Shown: piece after piece, positions 25,811-36,397 of the stretch
Layout of the letters: each line of letters starts with the position of its first letter
Position numbering within the stretch: position 1 is the first letter of the stretch
Translations under genes and position numbers: made by a program
Assembly (NCBI GenBank): GCA_030141605.1
Contig: JAQGDQ010002385.1
Location: 1 to 62,000, forward strand
DNA: 62,000 nt
Source of the DNA: Tubiluchus corallicola
Lineage: Eukaryota > Priapulida > Priapulimorpha > Priapulimorphida > Tubiluchidae
Direction: 5' to 3'
Notes under the pieces: generated by a model
Told to the model about the DNA's origin: nothing
Database searches by the model: none
The model's input: only the letters and a program-made list of their open reading frames with translations

Positions 25811-27284
25811 ACCGAAAATTTCAAAATCACAATATGTTAAGGGGCTGCAGTGTCCCAAGGCACTTTGGTTCTATCGTCACCGTAAAGAACTCAAACCACC
25901 CATTGATCCTGCTACGCAAGCTCGCTTTGATGCGGGGAACGAGATCGGGCAACTTGCCATGGCGTATTTTGAAGGTGGCGTTGAAGTTACCGATGCTTAT
26001 TGGGAGATTGAGAAAGCCGTTGCATCCACTCAAAACTTCATCAAACAAGGACATGAGATCATCTTTGAGGCAACGGCTCTTCATCCAATAGACGGTGGTT
26101 ATTCCCGCATTGATGTTTTGCGTAAAGTACCGAACAGTGATGAATGGGATTTGATTGAGGTCAAAAGCTCTACTGGGGTTAAGGATTATCACATCGATGA
26201 TATGTCGTTTCAATATCATGTCTTCTTTGCCGCAGGTTATAAAATCAGGAAATGTCTGATGATGGTGATTGATAATACTTACGTCCGACAAGGTGAGATT
26301 GAGCCTCAAAAACTCTTCAAGCTGGAGGATATTTCAAACGAAGTCTTTGCCAAGCAAAGTGATGTTGATTACTGGGCAGCACAGCTGGGTTATGTTCTTG
26401 ATCGCAAGGATGAACCGGATATTAAAATTGGCGAGAGATGCTTCAATCCATTTGAGTGTGAATATCGCCACCATTGCTGGAAGCATATTCCAAAGTATTC
26501 GGTGTTTGATATTTATCAAAAGAAAAAGACGGGCGAGATCATCAATCAGATCGGAAGCTATGACATCAAAGACATTCCGCCAAACCTTTTTCCTAACGGA
26601 GCCAAAGCCATTGATGTTGATTGCTATCAATGCGATAAAGAGCATGTTGAGAAAGAGCCTATTCGTGAGTGGTTGGCCGGTCTTGAATATCCGCTTTATT
26701 ATCTGGACTATGAAACGCTCATGCCCGCTATTCCTTTGTTTGATGGCACACGACCTTTTCAGCAGGTACCATTTCAATTCTCGCTTCATGTGCAGGAAAG
26801 CCAAAATGCCGAGCTGAAACATTTTGAGTTTATTCACAAAGAGCAGTCTGATCCAAGAGAAGCCTTTGCCAAAGCATTGGTTGAGCTATGCGGAAAATCT
26901 GGCTCCGTGATTGTTTATAATCAAGGCTTTGAAATGGCACGCAATCGAGAGCTGGCTGATGATTTTCCACAATATGCAGATGGACTTCTTGCAATCAATG
27001 ATCGTGTCATTGACCTGCTGGAGCCATTTAAAAAGCGTTGGATTTACAGCCCGAAACAACAAGGGTCTGCATCGATTAAATATGTTTTGCCGGCTTTTAC
27101 CGATTTGAAATATGAAGATATGGGGATTGCGAATGGGCAAGAAGCGATGGATGGATATCTCGCCTTTGCAAAAGGAAATGTATCACCAGAGCAGTCGCAT
27201 ATTTTGTGGAAAAATCTATCTGAATACTGTAAGCTCGATACCTATGCAATGGTTGAGTTGCTGGAAATGTTGAAAAAGATATAA
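25800..27284 (+). CDS. DUF2779 protein: Cas4-like Fe-S nuclease domain plus DEDD exonuclease-like domain
   Basis: The 494-residue protein has two visible parts. The first shows the Cas4/AddB-type arrangement: cysteine C18 (GLQCPKALW), PD-(D/E)XK residues D105 and E120-V-K122 (IDVLRK, LIEVKSS), then C214, C220 and C226 (CFNPFECEYRHHC), which would hold a [4Fe-4S] cluster. The second (DUF2779) opens YYLDYETLMPAI with D303 and E305 of an RNase H-like 3'-5' exonuclease and ends with YCKLDTYAMVE. Function is unknown in the family; DNA end processing is inferred. A good AAGGAAAAAGC site precedes the ATG. Its stop is only 6 bp from that of the convergent helicase. Confidence 0.82.
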   Translation: MASKPKISKSQYVKGLQCPKALWFYRHRKELKPPIDPATQARFDAGNEIGQLAMAYFEGGVEVTDAYWEIEKAVASTQNFIKQGHEIIFEATALHPIDGGYSRIDVLRKVPNSDEWDLIEVKSSTGVKDYHIDDMSFQYHVFFAAGYKIRKCLMMVIDNTYVRQGEIEPQKLFKLEDISNEVFAKQSDVDYWAAQLGYVLDRKDEPDIKIGERCFNPFECEYRHHCWKHIPKYSVFDIYQKKKTGEIINQIGSYDIKDIPPNLFPNGAKAIDVDCYQCDKEHVEKEPIREWLAGLEYPLYYLDYETLMPAIPLFDGTRPFQQVPFQFSLHVQESQNAELKHFEFIHKEQSDPREAFAKALVELCGKSGSVIVYNQGFEMARNRELADDFPQYADGLLAINDRVIDLLEPFKKRWIYSPKQQGSASIKYVLPAFTDLKYEDMGIANGQEAMDGYLAFAKGNVSPEQSHILWKNLSEYCKLDTYAMVELLEMLKKI

Positions 27285-27290
27285 GGGGAG

Positions 27291-29297
27291 CTAAGCCTGT
27301 TCTTTGTATTGATATTTTTTCTTGTCAACTTCACTAATAAATCTTGAGGGGTTATCAAAGAATGCGGCGTATGTTGCAAAATATGCTGGAGCCGTCAAAT
27401 AGAGGCTTTCTTTAGCACGGCTACAGGCTACATAAAACAATTTACGCTCTTCCTCAAGTTGCTCATAATCTTCAAACGATTTATAGTGAGGCACTGCTCC
27501 ATCTATGAGAGAAACAACAAAAACGGTATTCCATTCAAGTCCTTTTGCACTATGAATTGTTGAAATTGTTACGGAATCCTCATTGGGTTCTGCTGATGTG
27601 AAAACAGCCTTTGAATCGTTTGGTGGATCAAGAGCTAGGTTGGAAAGGAAATTTTCAATGTTTCCATATTCTGCACACAATCGTTTTAGAACTTTAAAAT
27701 CTTCAATTCGATTTTTCCAATCTTCTTCAACTTTCTTTAAGACCGGAGTGTAGTATTTTTCAATTATATCGAAAGCTGCAATTAATGATGGAGCTTCACT
27801 GGCAGAATTTAGTGCATCATATAGAAGTTTTATGTTTTCATTTTTCTTTACGTAAGAGCTATTTTTTAACGGCGTTAACTTTCCATCTTCATCCTGAATT
27901 TCTTTTGTAATTTTATTTGCCGTAACATTTCCAACACCCTCTAAGATTGTTACAATACGATGCCACGAAATAGCATCAAGTGGGTTCCATAGTATTTTCA
28001 AATAAGCTAAAATATCTTTAACATGTCGTTTTTCTATAAATTTTATTCCTCCTACCACAACAAATGGAATGCCTCTTTTAAGGAACTCTGCCTGCACAAA
28101 ATTTGAATGAAAAGAAGTTCTGCACAAGACAGCCATCTCTTTGTACTCAAGCCTCTCTTTTGATTTGATAATTTTATCTGCAATAAATTGAGCTTCCTGC
28201 TCTTCATTCGTACAGCGTATAAATTCAGGCTTTTTCCCTTTTCCCTTATCTTCAGAAAATAAATCCTTTTTATAACCAAGTGATATCTGATCGGAAACAT
28301 TATTAATAAATCCAAGTATACTTGGTGTGCTTCGATAATTTTGCTCTAGTTTTATAAGTTTAGCATTAGGGTATGTCTCACCAAATAGCAATATGTTCTC
28401 ATAATTTGCACCTCTAAACGCATAAATGCTTTGATTATCATCGCCAACTACCATTAATGAACAGAAATCTTTTTCCGCCAGTAAATCTATCAGTTCTTTT
28501 TGAGGAAGGTTGGTATCTTGGTATTCATCCACCATAATGTATTGGTATTTTTTATGGACGCTTTCTTTAAATCTAGAATTGGATTTTAGATGGTGATTTA
28601 TTTCGTCTATCAAATCATCATAATCATATAAGCTATTGGCTTTTTTATACTTGCTGTACATTTTAGAAAGCTCGAGTATTTCAGGAATGTAGCACTTAAA
28701 GTTAGGGTAATTCTGCTCTACAATTTTTTCTATAGGAATCAGCTTGTTTCGAGAGGAGGATATAATGTTTTGAATAACAGATTTTCTTGGGAATGGAATT
28801 TCCTCTTTTTTCTTCATACCAGCTTGCTTTTTTAGCAAATCAATTAAGTCCCTAGAATCCTCTTGATCAAGAATAGTAAATTTAGGGTTTATTCCAAGCA
28901 TTTTAGAATATCTTGCCAGTAGCATATTACAAAAAGAGTGAAAGGTTCCGCTTGTAACATTGTTTGAAATATCTCCACCTAACAGCTGGTTTACACGTTT
29001 TTTTATTTCCCCAGCCGCTTTTTTAGTAAATGTTAAAATAAGTATTTTTTCTGCACTTATGCCATTTTCAAGCAAAAAGCTTGTTCTGTATGTAAGTGTT
29101 CTGGTTTTTCCAGATCCTGCTCCTGCAATAACCAATGTTTTCCCATCAATCGTTGTTGCTGCCTCTAATTGCCCTGGATTTAACTCTTCTTGATATTTAA
29201 TCTTATATTCTTTATCTGTAAAATCTCTATTTTCTGTTGAAAAATTATTTTCAAGATTTGAAATTACGGTCTTAAGACGTTTAATTTTTGTTTCCAT
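27291..29297 (-). CDS. UvrD/PcrA-like SF1A DNA helicase
   Basis: All SF1A motifs are present in 668 residues: LNPGQLEAA (Q motif), AGAGSGKTRTL (Walker A), LTFTKKAAGEI, VDEYQDTN (Walker B), GDDNQSIYAFRGA, LEQNYRS, STIHSAKGLEW and EERKLFYVACSRAKE. It should unwind DNA 3' to 5' using ATP. It is shorter than housekeeping UvrD and lies behind a WYL regulator, overlapping it by 34 bp and with its own strong GGGGAGG site. It is therefore more likely an accessory or defence helicase than the chromosomal repair enzyme. Confidence 0.9.
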   Translation of the reverse strand: METKIKRLKTVISNLENNFSTENRDFTDKEYKIKYQEELNPGQLEAATTIDGKTLVIAGAGSGKTRTLTYRTSFLLENGISAEKILILTFTKKAAGEIKKRVNQLLGGDISNNVTSGTFHSFCNMLLARYSKMLGINPKFTILDQEDSRDLIDLLKKQAGMKKKEEIPFPRKSVIQNIISSSRNKLIPIEKIVEQNYPNFKCYIPEILELSKMYSKYKKANSLYDYDDLIDEINHHLKSNSRFKESVHKKYQYIMVDEYQDTNLPQKELIDLLAEKDFCSLMVVGDDNQSIYAFRGANYENILLFGETYPNAKLIKLEQNYRSTPSILGFINNVSDQISLGYKKDLFSEDKGKGKKPEFIRCTNEEQEAQFIADKIIKSKERLEYKEMAVLCRTSFHSNFVQAEFLKRGIPFVVVGGIKFIEKRHVKDILAYLKILWNPLDAISWHRIVTILEGVGNVTANKITKEIQDEDGKLTPLKNSSYVKKNENIKLLYDALNSASEAPSLIAAFDIIEKYYTPVLKKVEEDWKNRIEDFKVLKRLCAEYGNIENFLSNLALDPPNDSKAVFTSAEPNEDSVTISTIHSAKGLEWNTVFVVSLIDGAVPHYKSFEDYEQLEEERKLFYVACSRAKESLYLTAPAYFATYAAFFDNPSRFISEVDKKKYQYKEQA

Positions 29298-30265
29298 TTA
29301 TTTACCTCCCCAAGCATCTCTTGATATTTCTGCTTTAAATGATCTGGGGCAATGATTTCAACATCCTTGCCCCAAGTGAACAGGTGCCAGCACATTTCCA
29401 TCCAACCTCCTGCCGTAAAGGTCACAAGCAATGATCCGTCGTCCTGCTCGTCAAAGACCTGTGTCGGGTGGAATTGATATTCTTTAGCACGCTCCGCAAC
29501 ATCACTTGAAAACTTCCACACAACCTTAAAAGGCTCTTCCTGAAACACTCCGAAAGACCTCTCGGCATAATTTTGCAAAGAGAATGAACGTTTGCGTGTG
29601 AAAGGCTTGTCTGTGATAACAGCTTCCTGAATATTGGAAAGGCTGAACATGCGGAAATCTTTCGCCTTATCGCACCAAGCAATCATGTAATGACGGTTTC
29701 CGTATAAAAATCCGTAAGGAGCGACAACGCGTTCGGATGTCTCTTCTTCGTGGATAGGTTCGCAAGTGATTTTAACTTTCAGGCAAGCTTTAACAGCATT
29801 GCGGAGTGTGTTTAAAACTTCCCCTTTAATCTTTAGTTTTGGTCCCGGACGCATCGCAAAACCTTCCGCCTCAAGCAAAGCTTCCAGGTCTGTTTCCAGT
29901 TTGGCTGCTTGATCGGCACGCACAATGCTTTTGATCTTGATCGCAAGGTTTTCAAGGATGTCTGCCGGCTCTTCCAAGTTATCACGACGCAAGCGAGTAA
30001 TAGCAGCCTGAAGCTCTGCAAGCTCATCCGCATCAAAGCGAGTAAGCGAAGAGAATTTGCCGGATGGAATACGCCAACGCTTATTACGCCCTTCTTTAAT
30101 CTCAATCATCTGAGGCACAAGTCGCCCAATCACATCACGCATACGTTCAGCCGTACGACGACTAACGTTAAACTCCTGTGCAATGTCTGTTGTTGAAACG
30201 CCCTCGGCAGTTGATTGCATCCAGATCGCAAGTTTTAGAAGATTTTCAGCTTGTTCAAAGCGCAT
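29264..30265 (-). CDS. WYL-domain transcriptional regulator (BrxR/CapW-like)
   Basis: The 333-residue protein has an N-terminal winged HTH at about residues 8-65 (VSTTDIAQEFNVSRRTAERM). A linker helix region follows, then a WYL domain around residues 185-245 (VAPYGFLYGNRHYMIAWCDK, then FRMFSLSNIQ) and a C-terminal WCX extension. Such regulators repress or activate phage-defence operons and sense nucleic-acid or nucleotide ligands through WYL. It is upstream of and overlaps the helicase, and is divergent from hsdMSR across a 234-bp gap, so it could control both. Confidence 0.86.
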   Translation of the reverse strand: MRFEQAENLLKLAIWMQSTAEGVSTTDIAQEFNVSRRTAERMRDVIGRLVPQMIEIKEGRNKRWRIPSGKFSSLTRFDADELAELQAAITRLRRDNLEEPADILENLAIKIKSIVRADQAAKLETDLEALLEAEGFAMRPGPKLKIKGEVLNTLRNAVKACLKVKITCEPIHEEETSERVVAPYGFLYGNRHYMIAWCDKAKDFRMFSLSNIQEAVITDKPFTRKRSFSLQNYAERSFGVFQEEPFKVVWKFSSDVAERAKEYQFHPTQVFDEQDDGSLLVTFTAGGWMEMCWHLFTWGKDVEIIAPDHLKQKYQEMLGEVNKWKQKLNVLRP

Positions 30266-30380
30266 AACCTGTTCTCTATAAATTAAGCTGTTTTCTTTAT
30301 TTTTAAGACAATCAAGGTCAAATGTCTAGCAAAAAGATAAAACAGTCGTCCATGAGTGTCGTTTGTTGAGTGCTTTTTAC

Positions 30381-30409
30381 TTGCAATTTCGAAGTTTTTC
30401 TTTTATGTT
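30381..30409 (+). promoter_or_regulatory. Candidate hsdM promoter
   Basis: TTGCAA (30381-30386) and TATGTT (30404-30409) are spaced by 17 bp, about 90 bp before hsdM. A TTAATC...GATTAA dyad downstream (about 30431-30449) might be an operator for the divergent WYL protein. Confidence 0.35.
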
Positions 30410-30499
30410 CTAAATTAAAATTATGTTCCTTAATCTGTGAAGGATTAAATGCATATGTGAGTGATAACCAAAGACAGAAAAAACATAGGAAGCAACAGC

Positions 30500-32047
30500 A
30501 TGACAAGTACTCAACAACGTGCGGCACTGCAGCGCCAGATCTGGCAGATCGCCAACGATGTACGGGGCGCAGTAGATGGCTGGGATTTTAAGCAGTATGT
30601 ACTCGGTACGCTCTTTTATCGTTTTATCAGTGAAAATTTTGCCAGCTACATCGAAGCCGGTGATGACAGTATTCACTATGCAGAACTGGACGATGGGGTC
30701 ATCACTCCGGAAATCAAAGATGATGCCGTTAAAACCAAGGGCTATTTCATCTACCCCAGCCAGCTGTTTGCGAATATTGCAAAGGGTGCAAATACCAACG
30801 ACAGTCTGAATACCGACCTCGCCGCCATCTTTACCGCCATTGAAAGCTCTGCCAACGGTTACCCGTCGGAAGTGGATATTAAAGGCCTGTTTGCCGACTT
30901 TGATACCACCAGCAACCGCCTCGGAAATACCGTAGCCGACAAGAACACCCGTCTGGCCGCTGTGCTCAAAGGGGTGGCCGGGCTTGACTTCGGTGATTTT
31001 CACGGCAGCCAGATCGACCTGTTTGGCGATGCCTACGAGTTCCTGATCTCAAACTATGCCGCCAATGCCGGTAAATCCGGCGGTGAGTTTTTCACCCCGC
31101 AGCATGTTTCAAAACTGATCGCACAACTTGCTATGCATAAACAAGAACATGTAAACAAGATTTTTGACCCTGCCTGCGGTTCCGGTTCATTGTTGCTACA
31201 GGCTAAAAAACATTTTGATGCCCATATTGTTGAAGAAGGATTTTTCGGTCAAGAGCTTAATCATACTACATACAACTTGGCACGCATGAATATGTTTTTG
31301 CATAATATAAACTATGATAAGTTTAATATTCAGCTTGGGGATACACTGATCAATCCACACTTTGGCGATGACAAACCTTTTGATGCAATTGTTTCCAATC
31401 CACCTTATTCAGTGAAATGGATTGGATCAGATGATCCAACATTGATTAACGATGATCGTTTTGCACCTGCTGGCGTACTTGCCCCTAAATCCAAGGCAGA
31501 CTTTGCCTTTGTTCTCCATGCATTAAGTTATTTATCAAGCAAAGGACGTGCAGCAATTGTTTGCTTCCCGGGTATTTTTTACCGTGGCGGAGCGGAACAA
31601 AAAATCCGAAAATACTTGGTTGATAATAACTATGTTGAAACCGTGATTTCACTTGCACCAAACTTATTCTATGGAACAACTATTGCCGTAACGATTTTAG
31701 TTCTGGCTAAAAATAAGCCTGATACGAACGTTCAGTTTATTGATGCCAGTGGTGAAGAATTCTTTAAAAAGGCAACCAATACAAACATTATGCAGGATGA
31801 TCATATTCAAAAAGTTATGGATATATTCGACAGCAAAGAGAATGTTGCTCATACTGCTGAATCTGTGCCATATGAAAAAATTGTGGCAAATGAGTATAAT
31901 TTGTCGGTTAGCTCTTATGTTGAGGCAAGAGACACGCGTGAGGTTATTGATATTGCAAAATTAAACACCGAGATAAAAACAACGGTTGGAAAGATAGACC
32001 AGCTCCGCAATGATATTGACGCGATTATTACGGAGATCGATGCATGA
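30500..32047 (+). CDS. hsdM: Type I restriction-modification methyltransferase subunit (HsdM)
   Basis: The 515-residue HsdM starts at ATG 30500, where AGGAAGCAACAGC precedes it; the frame is open 39 bp further upstream. It has the N-terminal bundle ([19 protein letters not shown]), SAM motif [15 protein letters not shown] and the N6-adenine catalytic NPPY (VSNPPYSV). It methylates adenine in the site chosen by HsdS. The gene is compositionally mosaic: the first roughly 650 bp are GC-rich (35 of 60 bases in 30961-31020) and the rest AT-rich (17 of 60 in 31261-31320). It overlaps hsdS by 4 bp. Confidence 0.95.
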   Translation: MTSTQQRAALQRQIWQIANDVRGAVDGWDFKQYVLGTLFYRFISENFASYIEAGDDSIHYAELDDGVITPEIKDDAVKTKGYFIYPSQLFANIAKGANTNDSLNTDLAAIFTAIESSANGYPSEVDIKGLFADFDTTSNRLGNTVADKNTRLAAVLKGVAGLDFGDFHGSQIDLFGDAYEFLISNYAANAGKSGGEFFTPQHVSKLIAQLAMHKQEHVNKIFDPACGSGSLLLQAKKHFDAHIVEEGFFGQELNHTTYNLARMNMFLHNINYDKFNIQLGDTLINPHFGDDKPFDAIVSNPPYSVKWIGSDDPTLINDDRFAPAGVLAPKSKADFAFVLHALSYLSSKGRAAIVCFPGIFYRGGAEQKIRKYLVDNNYVETVISLAPNLFYGTTIAVTILVLAKNKPDTNVQFIDASGEEFFKKATNTNIMQDDHIQKVMDIFDSKENVAHTAESVPYEKIVANEYNLSVSSYVEARDTREVIDIAKLNTEIKTTVGKIDQLRNDIDAIITEIDA

Positions 32048-33294
32048 GTAATATGAGTTTTATAGAAAAGTTATTGGGCGGTGCAGAGGTTGAATGGTTG
32101 CCTTTGGGGGAAGTAACTCAATACGAACAACCGACTAAGTATCTTGTAAAAAACAAGAATTATAGCGATGAATTTGAAACACCTGTTTTGACAGCAGGAA
32201 AAACTTTTATTCTTGGATACACGGACGAAACTAACGGAATTAATAAGGCATCAGAAAATCCTGTAATCATTTTTGATGATTTTACTACTGCTAATAAATG
32301 GGTTGACTTCGACTTTAAAGCAAAATCATCCGCAATGAAGATGATTTCGTCTAGTAATAAAACTAAGTTTATTCTAAAATATGTGTATTATTGGATGAAC
32401 ACTTTACCGAGTGATTTGATTGATGGAGATCATAAGCGTCAATGGATCAGTAATTTTTGCAACAAAAAAATCCCCATCCCATGCCCTGATAATCCAAAGA
32501 AGTCGCTTGAGATTCAAGGGGAAATTGTCCGAATTTTGGACAATTTCACGGAGCTTACAGCGGAGCTTACAGCGGAGCTTACAGCGGAGCTTACAGCTCG
32601 TAAAAAACAATACAACTACTATCGCGACCAACTCCTTACTTTTGATGAGGATGAAGTTGAATGGAAACCTTTGGGTGATGTTGGTGATTTAGTGCGAGGT
32701 AATGGATTGCCAAAAACAGATTTTACGGAGAATGGCGTGCCAGCTATCCATTATGGTCAAATTTACACCTATTATGGCCTATCAACAAAATCTACTATTT
32801 CGTTTGTTTCTCCTGAAACTGCAGAAAAATTACGGAAAGTAAATACTGGTGATGTTATTATAACAAACACAAGCGAAAACTTCGAAGATGTAGGAAAATC
32901 TTTGGTCTATCTAGGTGAACAACAAGCTGTTACTGGAGGGCATGCAACAATATTTAAGCCTAGCAAAAAGATTTTGGGCAAATACTTCGCCTATTTTACT
33001 CAAACTGCAACATTTGAAAAATTAAAAAGAAAATATGCAAAAGGAACAAAAGTTCTTGATGTTTCTGCAACTGACATGGCGAAAATAGAAATTCCCATCC
33101 CATACCCAAACAACCCCGAAAAGTCTTTGGCTGAACAAGCCCGCATTGTTGCAATACTCGATAAGTTTGATACTCTTACAAACTCGATAAGCGAAGGGCT
33201 TCCACACGAGATTGAACTCCGCCAAAAACAATATGAATATTATAGAGATTTACTGCTAAATTTCCCAAAACCTGAGGATCAAAAATATGCCTGA
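32044..33294 (+). CDS. hsdS: Type I restriction-modification specificity subunit (HsdS), EcoR124-like
   Basis: The 416-residue HsdS has two target-recognition domains. TRD1 spans about residues 15-160 and ends [13 protein letters not shown] central helical spacer follows, then TRD2 at about residues 200-360 ending [12 protein letters not shown]. The closing helix reads [16 protein letters not shown], mirroring the central [14 protein letters not shown]. Between the TRDs four ELTA units are encoded by perfect 12-bp repeats, as in the EcoR124 type IC family, where repeat number sets the spacer length of the DNA target. The DNA sequence recognised cannot be read from the protein. It overlaps hsdM by 4 bp and hsdR by 8 bp. 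Confidence 0.93.
   Translation: MSNMSFIEKLLGGAEVEWLPLGEVTQYEQPTKYLVKNKNYSDEFETPVLTAGKTFILGYTDETNGINKASENPVIIFDDFTTANKWVDFDFKAKSSAMKMISSSNKTKFILKYVYYWMNTLPSDLIDGDHKRQWISNFCNKKIPIPCPDNPKKSLEIQGEIVRILDNFTELTAELTAELTAELTARKKQYNYYRDQLLTFDEDEVEWKPLGDVGDLVRGNGLPKTDFTENGVPAIHYGQIYTYYGLSTKSTISFVSPETAEKLRKVNTGDVIITNTSENFEDVGKSLVYLGEQQAVTGGHATIFKPSKKILGKYFAYFTQTATFEKLKRKYAKGTKVLDVSATDMAKIEIPIPYPNNPEKSLAEQARIVAILDKFDTLTNSISEGLPHEIELRQKQYEYYRDLLLNFPKPEDQKYA
32551..32598 (+). repeat. Four tandem 12-bp repeats in hsdS
   Basis: GAGCTTACAGCG occurs three times in a row (32551, 32563, 32575) and a fourth time with a final T (32587-32598). Each unit adds four residues (ELTA) to the helix between the recognition domains without changing the frame. 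Confidence 0.95.
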
Positions 33295-36200
33295 ACAAAC
33301 TAAACCTATCGCAGAGTCAAAAAACTTTATCGTCCTTGATAAATATACCAAAGAATGGGAGATTGCTGAAAGCTATCAAAGTGAAGCAGATTTGGAGCGT
33401 GAGCTTATCCGTGATTTAGTTAATCAAGGTTATGAGTTTTTACCTGAACTAACAACCCCAGATGCGATGCTTTCTAATGTGAGATTGCAGTTGCAAGCTT
33501 TGAACAACGTAATCTTTTCTGAAGGTGAATGGTTACGATTTGTTGAAACTTACTTAGATAAACCCAGTGATAATCTGATCGATAAAACCCGTAAAATCCA
33601 TGACGATTATATCCATGATTTCACATTTGATGATGGTCGCATTCAAAACATCTACCTGCTTGATAAAGCAAATATCTCTCGCAATAAGGTGCAAGTAATA
33701 AAACAATTTGAACAAACCGGCACACATGCAAACCGCTATGACGTAACAATATTGGTTAACGGTTTGCCATTGGTTCAGATCGAACTTAAAAAGCGTGGTG
33801 TTGCTATCCGTGAGGCTTTTAACCAAGTCCACCATTATAGCAAAGAAAGCTTTAACTCTGAGCATTCTTTGTTTAAATATTTGCAAATGTTTGTTATTTC
33901 CAATGGTACGGATAGTCGTTATTTTGCCAACACAACAAAGCGTAATAAAAACAGCTTTGATTTTACGATGAATTGGGCAAAGTCAGATAATAACCTGATT
34001 AAAGATTTAAAAGATTTTACGGCGACTTTCTTTCAGAAAAACACCTTGCTCAATGTATTGCTTCATTACTCTGTTTTTGATGTTAATGATACATTATTGA
34101 TTATGCGTCCTTATCAGATTGCGGCTACTGAGCGTATTTTATGGAAAGTCAAAAGTTCGTATCAGGCTAAAAATTGGTGTAAGCCTGAAAGCGGCGGATA
34201 TGTGTGGCATACAACAGGTTCCGGAAAAACTTTGACCAGCTTTAAAGCTGCACGTTTGGCCACAGAACTTGATTTCATTGATAAGGTGTTTTTTGTGGTT
34301 GATAGAAAAGACCTCGACTATCAAACCATGAAAGAATATCAACGTTTTTCACCTGATAGCGTGAATGGTTCTGATAGCACTGCGGGGTTAAAGAAAAATC
34401 TTAGTAAAGATGATAACAAAATCATCGTTACCACAATCCAAAAGCTCAACAACCTGATGAAAAGTGAAAATGATTTAGATATTTATAACAAACAGGTGGT
34501 GTTTATTTTTGATGAATGCCATCGCAGCCAGTTTGGTGAGGCTCAGAAAAACCTAAAGAAGAAGTTTAAGCAGTTTTATCAATTTGGTTTCACAGGTACG
34601 CCAATATTTCCACATAACGCTTTGGGATCTGAAACAACAGCCAGTGTTTTTGGACGTGAGCTACATTCCTATGTAATTACCGATGCTATTCGTGATGAAA
34701 AGGTTTTGAAATTTAAGGTGGATTACAACGATGTTCGTCCGCAATTTAAAGCGATTGAATCGGAGCGAGATGAGAAAAAATTGAGTGCTGCTGAAAATAA
34801 AAAAGCCTTTTTGCATCCTGATCGTATTCGCGAAATATCCGGGTATATCTTAAATAGCTTTCGTCAAAAAACCCATCGTTTGCAAGGAGGCAACAAGGGC
34901 TTTAATGCTATGTTTGCCGTTAATAGTGTGGATGCTGCTAAGATGTATTATGAAGCCCTGAATTCATTGCAGGCTGATAGCGAGAAATCATTAAAGATTG
35001 CTACAATCTTTTCATTCAATGCGAACGAAGAACAAGATGCCGTTGGTGATATTCCTGATGAAAGCTTTGATGTTTCCGCAATGAACAGCAGCGCCAAAGA
35101 ATTCTTAAGTGCAGCTATTAAGGACTATAATGCATTTTTTAAAACCAATTTCAGCGTAGATAGCAAAGGTTTCCAAAATTATTACCGTGATTTAGCAAAG
35201 CGTGTTAAGTCACAGGAAATTGATTTGTTAATTGTGGTGGGCATGTTCTTAACCGGATTTGATGCCCCGACACTGAACACCTTGTTTGTCGATAAAAACC
35301 TGCGCTATCACGGTTTGATGCAGGCATTTTCCCGCACCAATCGCATCTATGACGCAACCAAGACATTCGGCAATATCGTTACTTTCCGGGATTTAGAGCA
35401 GGCTACTGTAGATGCCATTACTCTCTTTGGCGATAAAAACACCAAAAACGTCGTGCTTGAAAAAAGTTATAAGGAATACATGGATGGGTTTTGTGACGCA
35501 ACAACAGGGGAAGCACGCCGTGGTTTTGTAGATGTCGTGGCAGAATTGGAGCAACGCTTTCCAAACCCTGAGACAATAGTTAAGGAAGCAGACAAGAAAG
35601 CCTTTGCCAAACTCTTTGGTGAATATTTGCGCGTAGAAAATATACTTCAAAACTATGATGAATTTGCCAGTTTAAAAGCATTGCAAGCAATTGATCAAAA
35701 CGATGAGATTGCGATACAAGAATTTAAAGAAAAGCATTATTTGAATGATGATGACTTGGAGGTATTAACAGCTATTAAAATTCCTGCCGAACGTAAAATT
35801 CAAGATTATAGATCCGCATACAATGATATTCGGGACTGGCTACGCAAAGAAAAAGCTTCCGATGAGCAAGAAAAATCCTCTGTAGATTGGGAAGATGTTG
35901 TGTTTGAAGTCGACTTGCTTAAATCTCAAGAGATCAATCTAGACTACATATTAGAGCAAATATTTGAGAATAATAAAAAGGTAAAAGACAAGTCTGAGCT
36001 CGTTGAAGATGTGCAAAGAATGATCCGCTCCAGCCTTGGCAATCGAGCTAAAGAGAGTTTGTTGGTTGATTTTATTAACCAAACAGATCTTGATAAAATT
36101 GGCGATAAAGCAAGTGTGATTGATGCTTTCTTTACTTTTGCTCAAAGTGAACAAAAACGTGAAGCGGAGGAATTAATCAGCTCTGAAAGCTTAGATAAAG

Positions 36201-36388
36201 AAGCCGCAAAGCGTTATATAACTGCTTCAATTAAACGTGAATTTGCGACTGAAAACGGAACAGAGTTAAACTCTATATTGCCTAAAATGAGTCCTCTAAA
36301 CCCAGAATACCTAACCAAGAAACAAACCGTTTTTCAAAAGATATCTGCATTCGTTGAAAAATTTAAAGGCGTAGGCGGAGAGATTTAA
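33287..36388 (+). CDS. hsdR: Type I restriction endonuclease subunit (HsdR)
   Basis: The 1033-residue HsdR is full-length for the EcoR124 type. The N-terminal nuclease domain has the PD-(D/E)XK pattern [20 protein letters not shown]. The SF2 translocase core has [12 protein letters not shown] (motif I), [13 protein letters not shown] (DECH, motif II), FTGTPIF (III), [15 protein letters not shown] (V) and [11 protein letters not shown] (VI). A long helical C-terminus binds the MTase. It translocates DNA with ATP and cleaves unmodified DNA at a distance. It overlaps hsdS by 8 bp, and its stop is 10 bp from the remnant of another HsdR. Confidence 0.94.
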   Translation: MPEQTKPIAESKNFIVLDKYTKEWEIAESYQSEADLERELIRDLVNQGYEFLPELTTPDAMLSNVRLQLQALNNVIFSEGEWLRFVETYLDKPSDNLIDKTRKIHDDYIHDFTFDDGRIQNIYLLDKANISRNKVQVIKQFEQTGTHANRYDVTILVNGLPLVQIELKKRGVAIREAFNQVHHYSKESFNSEHSLFKYLQMFVISNGTDSRYFANTTKRNKNSFDFTMNWAKSDNNLIKDLKDFTATFFQKNTLLNVLLHYSVFDVNDTLLIMRPYQIAATERILWKVKSSYQAKNWCKPESGGYVWHTTGSGKTLTSFKAARLATELDFIDKVFFVVDRKDLDYQTMKEYQRFSPDSVNGSDSTAGLKKNLSKDDNKIIVTTIQKLNNLMKSENDLDIYNKQVVFIFDECHRSQFGEAQKNLKKKFKQFYQFGFTGTPIFPHNALGSETTASVFGRELHSYVITDAIRDEKVLKFKVDYNDVRPQFKAIESERDEKKLSAAENKKAFLHPDRIREISGYILNSFRQKTHRLQGGNKGFNAMFAVNSVDAAKMYYEALNSLQADSEKSLKIATIFSFNANEEQDAVGDIPDESFDVSAMNSSAKEFLSAAIKDYNAFFKTNFSVDSKGFQNYYRDLAKRVKSQEIDLLIVVGMFLTGFDAPTLNTLFVDKNLRYHGLMQAFSRTNRIYDATKTFGNIVTFRDLEQATVDAITLFGDKNTKNVVLEKSYKEYMDGFCDATTGEARRGFVDVVAELEQRFPNPETIVKEADKKAFAKLFGEYLRVENILQNYDEFASLKALQAIDQNDEIAIQEFKEKHYLNDDDLEVLTAIKIPAERKIQDYRSAYNDIRDWLRKEKASDEQEKSSVDWEDVVFEVDLLKSQEINLDYILEQIFENNKKVKDKSELVEDVQRMIRSSLGNRAKESLLVDFINQTDLDKIGDKASVIDAFFTFAQSEQKREAEELISSESLDKEAAKRYITASIKREFATENGTELNSILPKMSPLNPEYLTKKQTVFQKISAFVEKFKGVGGEI

Positions 36389-36397
36389 GGAATATGA

